This document shows positions 35,645 to 43,791 of a stretch of 54,305 bases of DNA, piece after piece (positions within the stretch are counted from its first letter, which is position 1; each line of letters begins with the position of its first letter). The notes beneath the pieces are model-generated. The model was given only the letters and a program-made list of their open reading frames with translations, made no database searches and was not told the origin of the DNA. Source of the stretch: Planctomycetota bacterium (GTDB lineage: Bacteria > Planctomycetota > Phycisphaerae > Sedimentisphaerales > Anaerohalosphaeraceae); assembly GCA_019456225.1 (NCBI GenBank), contig VRUI01000027.1, positions 1-54,305 of the forward strand, written 5' to 3'. A program made the translations under genes and the position numbers.

Positions 35645-38600
35645 GGATATGCCTTCGCTCCAGCCAGCGAACTGGAATACTACAAAGGCTCCCAATATCC
35701 CGGAAAGACGCTGCGCAGCGACGTGGAAACCCCAACGGTGACCACCCACAAGGCTCCAGCGGGTGAGTTGTCTCGGCGTGAAGTGCAGTTCTGGCCGCGT
35801 CAAGGGGTCGACTTCATTTCAGTCGATCAGCGAATGCCTATGCGGACCTGGACGTTCCAGTTGGTTCCAGGGGAAGGAAGCATCTGGGGTCGTAAGCCGG
35901 GTGTGCCAGAGGCAGGGAAAGACCCCAACTATCGCGAGGAGTATTGGGATGCGCTGTCGTCGTTCGAGCATAATGTTCGTGCGGGAGTGGTGATGGCGTT
36001 TGTCCGGGGCTACATCATTCCCCCCGCCTCGGGTCTTTACACGTTCTACTATGCCGCCGACGATCGCGGTTCGTTCTACCTGAGCGCCGACGATAAGCCG
36101 GAAAACATGGAACCGTTGGCCTACAACAAAGAGTATGCACGGAAGATGAATTACTTCTTCCGTGGTCCAGAGCAGACGTCGCGCACGATGACGTTGGAGG
36201 CGGGAAAGAAGTATTATTTTGAGGCCTCGTATGTGGATATTGGCGGCGGATCGTGGATGTCTGTGGCGTGGCGGTATGAGGGTCGGACCTATCCGGAAAT
36301 CATCGCAGGTCGGTACCTGGAATCGCTGGACGGGAAGAAGGGCTATGCCAAGGCGGTCTATTATGAGACGGCTCTACCGGCGCCGATGAATCAATTCATC
36401 GCGAAGAAGACTCTCTCTGCGCACATGATCGGGTTTCGCGGAGTGGGAAATGCCAGCATCAAGAGTCCAAAGGGAAAGACCGTCGGACGCAGTTTGCCCT
36501 CGGTGGTTCTCCGCTTGCCCGATGGTCGCAAGCGTACATTTAAAAGTGAGAGTTTCAGTCCAGAAGACCAGGACTTCCTCGAGAAGGAATTCATCAAGGC
36601 GCGTCAGCAGGTATATGAAGCCAGCGACAAGACCCCGCACAAAGCGCGTCAAGAACTAAAGAAAGACCAAGCCGGAAAACCCGGAATGCTGTGCGAACAA
36701 ACGGACCACATGAGTTGGTATGCAGGAAGTCAAAGCCATCCCGGTGCAAACAGCCCGTGGGTTAACGAAATTGATTTGGAAGAGGGACGGATCTATCGCG
36801 AAGAGACCAAAGCCTGGGGCGAAAACATGTGGCTCATCCAGGAGTATTCCGGGTATCCGATCTACACCTGGCGCGGTCCCATAGGAACGCAGACGAAGTA
36901 TCAAGTGACCGTGGCCGGGACGATGAAGAATGGATATGACCGCATCAACGGTTTCGCCGGCGGAGGTCGTGGCGGGTGTGTCGCAAGCGCAGCCTCCAGC
37001 GGGATCCTGTCTCATGAATGGGGGCACGGGTCGGGGGCCGGGTATGGTATGGAAGGCGACAGCGATACGTTTGCGACGTTCTGCTTCCCTGGACCGAAGG
37101 GAAATCCGCATGTGAAGGGCGCACCCTACCGGAATTTCTACGGAGCCAACGAAAATATGTACGGGATGTGCTCATTTGGTACCCTCTGGGGCGACGATGC
37201 TAACTGGGGCTACGGATTCTACATTGCGGCTCCTCGGGGAGCGGAAGAACCTGACGTGGCATACACCTATTCGCGGCTCATGGAGCAGCGTGGTCTCGTA
37301 AAAGAAGGAGATGGGATTCGAGGATTCGGTGATCTCGTGGGTGAATATGGAGCCAGATTGACCACGTTCGATTTCGAGTTGGAAACCGCATTCCAGAACG
37401 CTTATCACATGCCGACGCTGTCGCTGATGGAAAGGGTCGATGCCGACAAACCGATCTACCGCATCCTCTCCGATCATGAACCCGAATCCTTCGGGATAAA
37501 CATGGTCCGTCTTGAACCCGAACCCGGCGCGAAGGAAATCACCGTCGATTTTCAAGGGATGATGGACCTGTCGATTCACAGTGATTGGCGAGCTTGCCTT
37601 ATCGCCGTCGGTCGTGACGGCTTGCGTCGGTATTCCAAATTGTGGAACGAGGGAAACATGTCACTGGCAATTCGTCCGGACGATGCATCGCTCTTCCTGA
37701 CGGTCGCCGCGACTCCCACAGCGCTGACGTCGAAAAAAGATGGCGGGATTTTACCCACGGGACGATATGCTCCGGTATATCCGTGGCAAGCGAAAATCAC
37801 CGGCGCGACACCCGGCACCTCGGCCAAACGGCTGGGCGATTCCGGAACTGTTGTGGCAAATTACGCCGGTCGATTGTTGGCTCCGAGTCGCAGTGCAGCT
37901 GCACAGATTCAGAAGGTCAAAGACCGTTATGCTGAGGTGAAGAAGATCGTGACCACCGAATCGAAAACGGAGAAAGAGGGCCGCGACCGCTTCTACGCCG
38001 CGCTGAATTTGACGACCTATCAAACGGCGATAGATATGCTTGGAAGCGGGAAAGCCCACCCCAATGGGGGAGGCTGGGTGGCTGATACGGCGAAAGTGGA
38101 CGAGTCGGCCTATGTGGGGCCCAACGCGATGGTCGTCGGAGCCAGCCAGGTTCTCGGCAACGCAGCGATCGAAGATGCCGCCATCATCCTGGGACGCAGC
38201 GTGATTAGCGGAAACGCCAAGGTTTCCGGCGGGGCCGTGCTAGGCGACAAGATCATGGACGGGTACGCCCGATGCTGGGACGAGGTGCAGGATCTCGACG
38301 GACACGTCCGTCAGCTTCCCCTGCGAGCAGGAAGAAGGCAAGCTCACCCCGATGGATTGTGGATTAACTACGCGATGAATGGCGATGGAGGAATTCGCTT
38401 AGACGACTATTTCCGTCACGAGATGAGGGTCAGCGACTTTTATCACAAAGCGTTAGGGATCAGTCTTCATGGGTTCGTCTATGGTCAGCCCGACTATGTG
38501 AAGATCGACGGAAAATGGGGTATGCGCATCGCCAAATCCTCACAGGTCGCGATGCTGAACCCGCGTGCGGTCGACTTGGGAGAAATCACACTCGCTCTCT

Positions 38601-40093
38601 CACTCCGCCGCGAGAAGGCGGTGACTGCTACCCTCTTTGACCTCGGTTCCAACAAAGACAACTGCATGGTGTTGACGTTGAATAAGAAGGGCAAGCCGAA
38701 ATTCGTCGCCAGGAAAAACGGAAAGACCGTGGTGACTCTCTCCGGCAAGACAGCCATTCCGCTAGACCAGTGGGCGAAGTTGCGAGTAGAAATTGATGGC
38801 CAACAGGCGCGTCTGTTTGTGAACGAGAAGCCTGAGGCGACGGTGAAAACGACGTTTCGCCCGTGCGATGTCGCATTGCCCGGTGCTCCGCAGTTGAGTT
38901 CTTTGGGTAACAACCGTCAGAAGAATAGCCCGCTGATGGGTGTGTTGGACGAGATGGTGATCTACAGCAGGGTCCATGAAGACTTCGCATCACTTTCGGC
39001 CCCTGTGGTGAATTGCCCGATCCGACCCAGCGAGGGCGCGTTAGAGGCGGTCAAGGAATATGCCCAGTTTGTTGAGAAGTACAACGAGAAACTCAAAGCA
39101 ACCAAAGCCCCGCAAGACGATAGCAAAGCCGATGTCGGTGAGTTCGCCGAACAGCTGGCCTACTACAAAGCCCTCAAACCGCGTATGCAAGCACGCCTGG
39201 ATGAGTTGACCATGCAGGATACGACGGTCGCTGCAGCGCAATCACAGTTGGAGGTAAAAAAAGCAGATTACAACGAACGGAAAAAGACGCTGGGGCAAGA
39301 GGCAAAACAAGCCCCTGAGTATAAGCGCCTTGTCGCCGAGAAGGTGCCGATGGAAAAGGATCTCCGATTGCTCAGGGATGCGTGGAACAAAGCCCGAGGC
39401 GAGGCCTTCAAAAATAATCCGACCCACCAAAAGTTGCAAAGTGAGTGGAAGACTGCCCGTGACGAATTCCACAAGACCCCGAAGGACGAGCAGAGACGTC
39501 GGAAAAAGGCCGAGATCAAATTCCGGAAACTCGACAAGAAACGCCGTGACTATGAATGGATATTGGAACGCAAGGTGAAAGCCCGGACTCCCGTAGCGGC
39601 CAAGTATGATACGCTCCGAGACAAGACCAATCGTCTGAATAACGAGTTGAGATCAATAGGCGATTCCTATGTGGCAAACCAGACGCGGGCGCTAAAGAAG
39701 GAGATCGGTGATTTGAAAACAGCCCTCGCCAATGCCAAACGCAAGGCAGAGGCACCACAAGCACCGGAGTACAGAGCCTTGCAGAGCGGGTTGAGGGGAT
39801 ATTTCAGCAAGCATTACAATAGGGATATACCGCGTTACACCTTAAGCCTCAGTGGTAAGACGGCGACGTCTGTTGCGGCACTCGCCAGAACCGACGATCC
39901 CGGTGTAATCGAAGATTTTCTGGAGATCTGGTCGTCGGGAAAGATGTGGCGCACAGAAGTTGACTGGGATTGGCGAATCACTGAGGAAGTGAATGGAAAA
40001 ATCGAGACTCTGCCACTGTTGCAAAAGTGGCTCCACCGAGTTCGCGGCCCAGTGCTAACCAAGAAACCTGAGGGAACGAATCCCACGCAGTAG
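35609..40093 (+). CDS. Giant exported Svx/AvrXca-like HExxH protein with PA14 domain, cassette 3
   Basis: ATG 35609 follows AAAAGGA at 5 bp. The protein has 1494 residues and signal peptide MKHIFIVVVIVLGYAFAPAS. The N-terminal module (YYKGSQYPGKTLRSDVETPT) is close to that of the 21760 gene, but a PA14 carbohydrate-binding domain is inserted at about 79-244 (GYIIPPASGLYTFYYAADDR, RGSFYLSADD). The peptidase-like region has HEWGHG (His469, Glu470, His473) and GMEGDSD (Glu482). A hexapeptide beta-helix at about 817-894 (SAYVGPNAMVVGASQVLGNA), a LamG-like module at about 971-1117 and a coiled coil at about 1144-1384 follow. The shared tail is WRTEVDWDWRITEEVNG. An FGE-fold gene starts 70 bp later. 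Confidence 0.7.
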   Translation: MKHIFIVVVIVLGYAFAPASELEYYKGSQYPGKTLRSDVETPTVTTHKAPAGELSRREVQFWPRQGVDFISVDQRMPMRTWTFQLVPGEGSIWGRKPGVPEAGKDPNYREEYWDALSSFEHNVRAGVVMAFVRGYIIPPASGLYTFYYAADDRGSFYLSADDKPENMEPLAYNKEYARKMNYFFRGPEQTSRTMTLEAGKKYYFEASYVDIGGGSWMSVAWRYEGRTYPEIIAGRYLESLDGKKGYAKAVYYETALPAPMNQFIAKKTLSAHMIGFRGVGNASIKSPKGKTVGRSLPSVVLRLPDGRKRTFKSESFSPEDQDFLEKEFIKARQQVYEASDKTPHKARQELKKDQAGKPGMLCEQTDHMSWYAGSQSHPGANSPWVNEIDLEEGRIYREETKAWGENMWLIQEYSGYPIYTWRGPIGTQTKYQVTVAGTMKNGYDRINGFAGGGRGGCVASAASSGILSHEWGHGSGAGYGMEGDSDTFATFCFPGPKGNPHVKGAPYRNFYGANENMYGMCSFGTLWGDDANWGYGFYIAAPRGAEEPDVAYTYSRLMEQRGLVKEGDGIRGFGDLVGEYGARLTTFDFELETAFQNAYHMPTLSLMERVDADKPIYRILSDHEPESFGINMVRLEPEPGAKEITVDFQGMMDLSIHSDWRACLIAVGRDGLRRYSKLWNEGNMSLAIRPDDASLFLTVAATPTALTSKKDGGILPTGRYAPVYPWQAKITGATPGTSAKRLGDSGTVVANYAGRLLAPSRSAAAQIQKVKDRYAEVKKIVTTESKTEKEGRDRFYAALNLTTYQTAIDMLGSGKAHPNGGGWVADTAKVDESAYVGPNAMVVGASQVLGNAAIEDAAIILGRSVISGNAKVSGGAVLGDKIMDGYARCWDEVQDLDGHVRQLPLRAGRRQAHPDGLWINYAMNGDGGIRLDDYFRHEMRVSDFYHKALGISLHGFVYGQPDYVKIDGKWGMRIAKSSQVAMLNPRAVDLGEITLALSLRREKAVTATLFDLGSNKDNCMVLTLNKKGKPKFVARKNGKTVVTLSGKTAIPLDQWAKLRVEIDGQQARLFVNEKPEATVKTTFRPCDVALPGAPQLSSLGNNRQKNSPLMGVLDEMVIYSRVHEDFASLSAPVVNCPIRPSEGALEAVKEYAQFVEKYNEKLKATKAPQDDSKADVGEFAEQLAYYKALKPRMQARLDELTMQDTTVAAAQSQLEVKKADYNERKKTLGQEAKQAPEYKRLVAEKVPMEKDLRLLRDAWNKARGEAFKNNPTHQKLQSEWKTARDEFHKTPKDEQRRRKKAEIKFRKLDKKRRDYEWILERKVKARTPVAAKYDTLRDKTNRLNNELRSIGDSYVANQTRALKKEIGDLKTALANAKRKAEAPQAPEYRALQSGLRGYFSKHYNRDIPRYTLSLSGKTATSVAALARTDDPGVIEDFLEIWSSGKMWRTEVDWDWRITEEVNGKIETLPLLQKWLHRVRGPVLTKKPEGTNPTQ

Positions 40094-40163
40094 AGGGTTG
40101 AAGGCTATGCGGGATACGCGATACAGAATACTAAAAAAAACTTATCACTCAAAGGAATCGATC

Positions 40164-41324
40164 ATGAAGAAGAGACATTTAATACTCGTGGCAACCATGC
40201 TGTTGACAACAACGGCGTTTGCTTTAGACCCTATCACCAGGCCCCTGCGAACGAAGGTGGAAAAACTCCCGTCGGCGGAATCCATCACCGTCGCTGCTGG
40301 GCAGGTTAAGGCGATGAAGAAGCTCCAAGTCAAAGAATGGAGCGTCCCAGGACTGGATCTAAAAATGGTCAAACTCCCCGCCGGAGAGTTCACCATGGGC
40401 AGTCCGAAGAACGAAGATTCGCGAAAAGCCGACGAAACCCAACACCAGGTCAAGATCAGCAAGCCCTTCTATATGGGGATCTACGAAGTCAGGCAGGAAG
40501 AGTATTACAGGCTACTCAAGGCCGACTTCAATTTCGAGCGATGGAGACACTGGCGTGGATCGCTGGCCGACGGAATGGCACTGAACTTCCGCAGCGCTGT
40601 GATTCTTGGGGGCGACAATGGATACGAGCTACTGCTGGACAACCCCATGGAGTGCATCAGCTTTGTCGATGCCGTCGAATTCTGCAAAGCCATAAATGAA
40701 CGTGAATCCAAAGCCGGACGCATTCCCGACGGATATGAATATCGTCTACCCACAGAAGCCGAGTGGGAATACGCCTGTCGCGCAGGCTCCAAGGGGATGT
40801 TCGCCCTCGGTGACGACAAGAAGATCATCGAAGATGGCACACTCCTACGGAAGAGGCAAAGCGCCAATCGCCACCTGCGTTCATTCGCTGGATGTGACGA
40901 GGTCTCACCCGTCGGCCAAGATCGCACGCCCAACGCTTGGGGACTATACGACATGCACGGCAATGTGGCTGAATGGTGCCTGGACTCCTACGCCCCATAC
41001 CAACGAGACAAAAGGGCTGATCCGCTGGCCAGCAACGACACGCCGGACAAGATCATTCGCGGCGGGAGCGCCTACGCCGGGTATGAATTCATGCGCAGTG
41101 CAGCCCGGTATCACATTCCGTTTGATATTGATTACTATCCATTCGTCGGTATGCGCCTGGTGCTCGCACCAGCCGTGAAGATACCCATGCCAATGAAACC
41201 GACTCAACTCAACTGCAACCCGCCAGGAAGTAGGTTGCCAGCTGCCGTTAGACAAACTTTATCGCGAGCAACCTCAGCCTTTTTCATCTCTACTGGGGCC
41301 ATAATCCACATTTATGCCCTGTGA
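40164..41324 (+). CDS. Exported FGE-fold protein without catalytic cysteines, cassette 3
   Basis: ATG 40164 follows AAAGGA; the in-frame ATGs upstream have no site. The protein has 386 residues and signal peptide MKKRHLILVATMLLTTTAFA. The lead KVKEWSVPGLDLKMVKLPAG-like segment (LQVKEWSVPGLDLKMVKLPA here) and the fold motifs FTMGSPKNEDSRKADE, YRLPTEAEWEYACRAG, NAWGLYDMHGNVAEWCLD and GMRLVLAP match the partners in cassettes 1 and 2. The expected cysteine segment reads IIRGGSAYAGYEFMRSAARY, without cysteine. The paralogues stop within a few residues of RLVLAP, but this frame runs on for about 50 low-similarity residues and stops inside a copy of the REP-like tail GTGAACGGTTAC. The original stop codon was probably lost. 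Confidence 0.75.
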   Translation: MKKRHLILVATMLLTTTAFALDPITRPLRTKVEKLPSAESITVAAGQVKAMKKLQVKEWSVPGLDLKMVKLPAGEFTMGSPKNEDSRKADETQHQVKISKPFYMGIYEVRQEEYYRLLKADFNFERWRHWRGSLADGMALNFRSAVILGGDNGYELLLDNPMECISFVDAVEFCKAINERESKAGRIPDGYEYRLPTEAEWEYACRAGSKGMFALGDDKKIIEDGTLLRKRQSANRHLRSFAGCDEVSPVGQDRTPNAWGLYDMHGNVAEWCLDSYAPYQRDKRADPLASNDTPDKIIRGGSAYAGYEFMRSAARYHIPFDIDYYPFVGMRLVLAPAVKIPMPMKPTQLNCNPPGSRLPAAVRQTLSRATSAFFISTGAIIHIYAL

Positions 41325-41510
41325 ACGGTTACTTTTTTTCTTTTGACAATGTGTAATCCGTCATATATGCTAATTATCGGACATAAAGTGCTTTCTGATT
41401 GAAAAAACGGGATTTTTCAATCGGGAGCAGTATATATTTATTATTAACCTAAGCTTCACGCACCATACATTACAGAGTCAAAATAATAATTAAAATGAGG
41501 TAAACATTTA

Positions 41511-43490
41511 ATGCGAAGTATTACAACAAAAATAACAATATATATTATCCTTAGCTTGATCGTTATTGGCTGTGGATCAACTAATGATATTGCAAAGGAC
41601 TTTGGAATATCTATTCGACAGGAACCATTACGTGATTTTAAAACAAATAATGTTGTAAAAGTAAGTGATTTTGGTGCCTTTCCGGATGATGATAAGATAG
41701 ACACTAAAGCCATTCAGCGAGCTATAGACGAAGCCACACGATTAAAAGATAAAGTTAAGATCGTTTTTGAACCGGGGATATACAGGCTCGATGCTATTAA
41801 CGAAAAGCATGCGCTGAATATTGATAGTGCTGAAGATCTGATATTTGATGGCAACGGGGCAAAATTCATGATGGTCAGACCTTCAATACTTTTTTTGAGG
41901 ACAAGCAACAGCAAAAGGATTATTTTAAGAAATTTTTCAGTTGACTATGAAATTTCGAATTTCACACAAGGTTGGGTTACAGAGATAAATCCTGAAGAGA
42001 AATGGTTGAAAGTAAAAATAGATTCAAAATGGCCTGAGCCAGATATGTCGCATTTTATGAACGCTACTTATAAGTGGGCGTTTATCAAGGACAAAAATAA
42101 TTTACCTGCATATAAAGAGGGAACGGAATTCAGACTTTACCTGCAGAATTGGGAACGTTTGAAAGATAATGAATGGATTTACCATACCCAGTATTCTTCA
42201 AGACTGAAGACTATTGAGATCGGTGATCCTTTTGTCCATATTTCACGAATAGTAGGTGGAGGTATGTGCTTTGAGGTATCCAATTCAGAGGATATAACCC
42301 TCCAAAATCTTAGGTTGTATGAATCACCAAGTATGATGATTGGATCATTATCATCAACGAGGGTTAATTATATCGGAATTGATATATCTCCGAAGGAAGG
42401 CAATTGGCTCTCTGCCGGTGCTGATGGCTGTTTTAATTCAGGTGGACGTGAAGGTCCCTGGGTAGAAGATTGTAATTTCAACTCGCTGGGTGACGACAAT
42501 CTTATTATTAAAGGGGTTGGTGCCTATGTTGTTGATGTTGTTAATGATTCCACATTTGCACTTGTTCGTGCTGTACACCGCTATGTATACCCACCTCTTT
42601 CAATTGATACATACAAGAAAAGAGATTCTGTTAAGAAATGGGATGTTGTTGCCGGTGATCGGTTAACGGTTATTGATCCCTTACAAAAGAAAATAATTTC
42701 CGAACCATTGGTCTCAAAAATTCAATTATTACCGAATTCTATTCTGGTGACGACTGACAGACCTATTCCAGGAATTCGGTCAGGTACTTCTTCAGATAGT
42801 TCGCTTATCATCTTAAACAAAAATACCTGCTTACCCCGGTTTGTTGTAAAAAACAATAAATTTTACAACGGAATCCGTTTTGGACTTTTACTGAAAAGTC
42901 ATGATGGAATTATAGAGGATAATCTGTTTGAGAATCACAGTGACCAGGCGATTGCTATGATTAATACATATCAGGAAATTGGTGACAGGGTTTATAATAT
43001 TCTTATCAAAGGTAATCGTTTTGTAGGAGCAGGAGGGTGGCCGGTTAAAACTGCCGAAACAGCTCAACATAGTCTGGCCCGAGAGAACGGAAGAAATATA
43101 TTTTCGGTCGTTACCACTGCTTTTACCGTTCCCAGAGGGCAATGGGATATCGTTGAAACAGAGGAAGTTCCAATTGAAAACATCCATATAGTTGATAACG
43201 AATTTGTTAATTGGCGTCAGGTGCCTGCTCTCACCATAATGAATGCTGCCAATGTAAGCATAATAAATAATAGCTTTATTCGTGACCCAATGATGGTTAC
43301 CAAAGACACATTATGGTTAGGAAAGAAACCAATAAGAATCCTTTATAGTAAAAATGTAGAGGTGAGAGGAAATAAGTTTATTGGTGAGGATATTAGTAGT
43401 GAACCAGTTGAGATAATAAAGTCTGAAGATGTTAAAATGGGGAACCAGACATTCAATTCTAAAAAGATGACTGGCAAAAATTTAGAATAA
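41511..43490 (+). CDS. GH110-like right-handed beta-helix lipoprotein (alpha-galactosidase-like)
   Basis: A 659-residue protein with GAGG site and lipoprotein signal MRSITTKITIYIILSLIVIG-Cys21. The pectate-lyase-superfamily start VSDFGAFPDDDKIDTKAIQR is followed by beta-helix coils. ILRNFSVDYEISNFTQGWVT, ADGCFNSGGREGPWVEDCNF and NSLGDDNLIIKG resemble GH110 alpha-1,3-galactosidases, though GH28-type or other helix families cannot be excluded. Later coils include NGIRFGLLLKSHDGIIEDNL and VPALTIMNAANVSIINNSF. The gene is much richer in A+T than its neighbours (many AAA, ATA and TTA codons), which together with the lipoprotein signal suggests transfer from a Bacteroidetes-like donor. It stands alone between gene remnants. 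Confidence 0.6.
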   Translation: MRSITTKITIYIILSLIVIGCGSTNDIAKDFGISIRQEPLRDFKTNNVVKVSDFGAFPDDDKIDTKAIQRAIDEATRLKDKVKIVFEPGIYRLDAINEKHALNIDSAEDLIFDGNGAKFMMVRPSILFLRTSNSKRIILRNFSVDYEISNFTQGWVTEINPEEKWLKVKIDSKWPEPDMSHFMNATYKWAFIKDKNNLPAYKEGTEFRLYLQNWERLKDNEWIYHTQYSSRLKTIEIGDPFVHISRIVGGGMCFEVSNSEDITLQNLRLYESPSMMIGSLSSTRVNYIGIDISPKEGNWLSAGADGCFNSGGREGPWVEDCNFNSLGDDNLIIKGVGAYVVDVVNDSTFALVRAVHRYVYPPLSIDTYKKRDSVKKWDVVAGDRLTVIDPLQKKIISEPLVSKIQLLPNSILVTTDRPIPGIRSGTSSDSSLIILNKNTCLPRFVVKNNKFYNGIRFGLLLKSHDGIIEDNLFENHSDQAIAMINTYQEIGDRVYNILIKGNRFVGAGGWPVKTAETAQHSLARENGRNIFSVVTTAFTVPRGQWDIVETEEVPIENIHIVDNEFVNWRQVPALTIMNAANVSIINNSFIRDPMMVTKDTLWLGKKPIRILYSKNVEVRGNKFIGEDISSEPVEIIKSEDVKMGNQTFNSKKMTGKNLE

Positions 43491-43791
43491 TAGAATCTGA
43501 GAATATTATTTCAGGTAATAATTAGTCCTTGTTTAACTATGTCATCATAAATAAAAGGTTGCCCCCCTTGGCCACGGACAACACACCCTGGCACGCGGAT
43601 TACCATTTCAACTACAACTCGTGGCAGGCCTTTTGGCCCCGGGATGGCCGACCTGGAAGAGTTGGACCGTAAAAGATCAGATGATATGTAACTGGCGATA
43701 TTAACATGAACGGAAAGATAGAATTCGACGATCTTGTCGAAATGTTAAATTACGCCGCTGTTGACAGTAATGAATAATATTGGTTCGAGTC
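43491..43791. other. Intergenic remnant zone
   Basis: The first 65 bp are A/T-rich like the preceding gene. The rest is G+C-richer and carries the decayed hydrolase/dockerin sequence described at 43559-43777. No intact gene is seen, and no clear terminator lies between the convergent genes. Confidence 0.5.
43559..43777 (+). pseudogene. Remnant of a dockerin-bearing glycoside hydrolase
   Basis: One frame reads LATDNTPWHADYHFNYNSWQ and then AFWPRDGRPGRVGP before a stop. The W-x-x-D-Y-H-x-N-x-N-x-Q-x-x-F-W pattern resembles GH95-type (alpha/alpha)6 hydrolases. In the next frame 43694-43777 gives GDINMNGKIEFDDLVEMLNY, a dockerin type I EF-hand, then a stop at 43775. The two pieces are separated by stops and a frame change, so this is a decayed 3' end of a hydrolase-dockerin gene. 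Confidence 0.5.
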
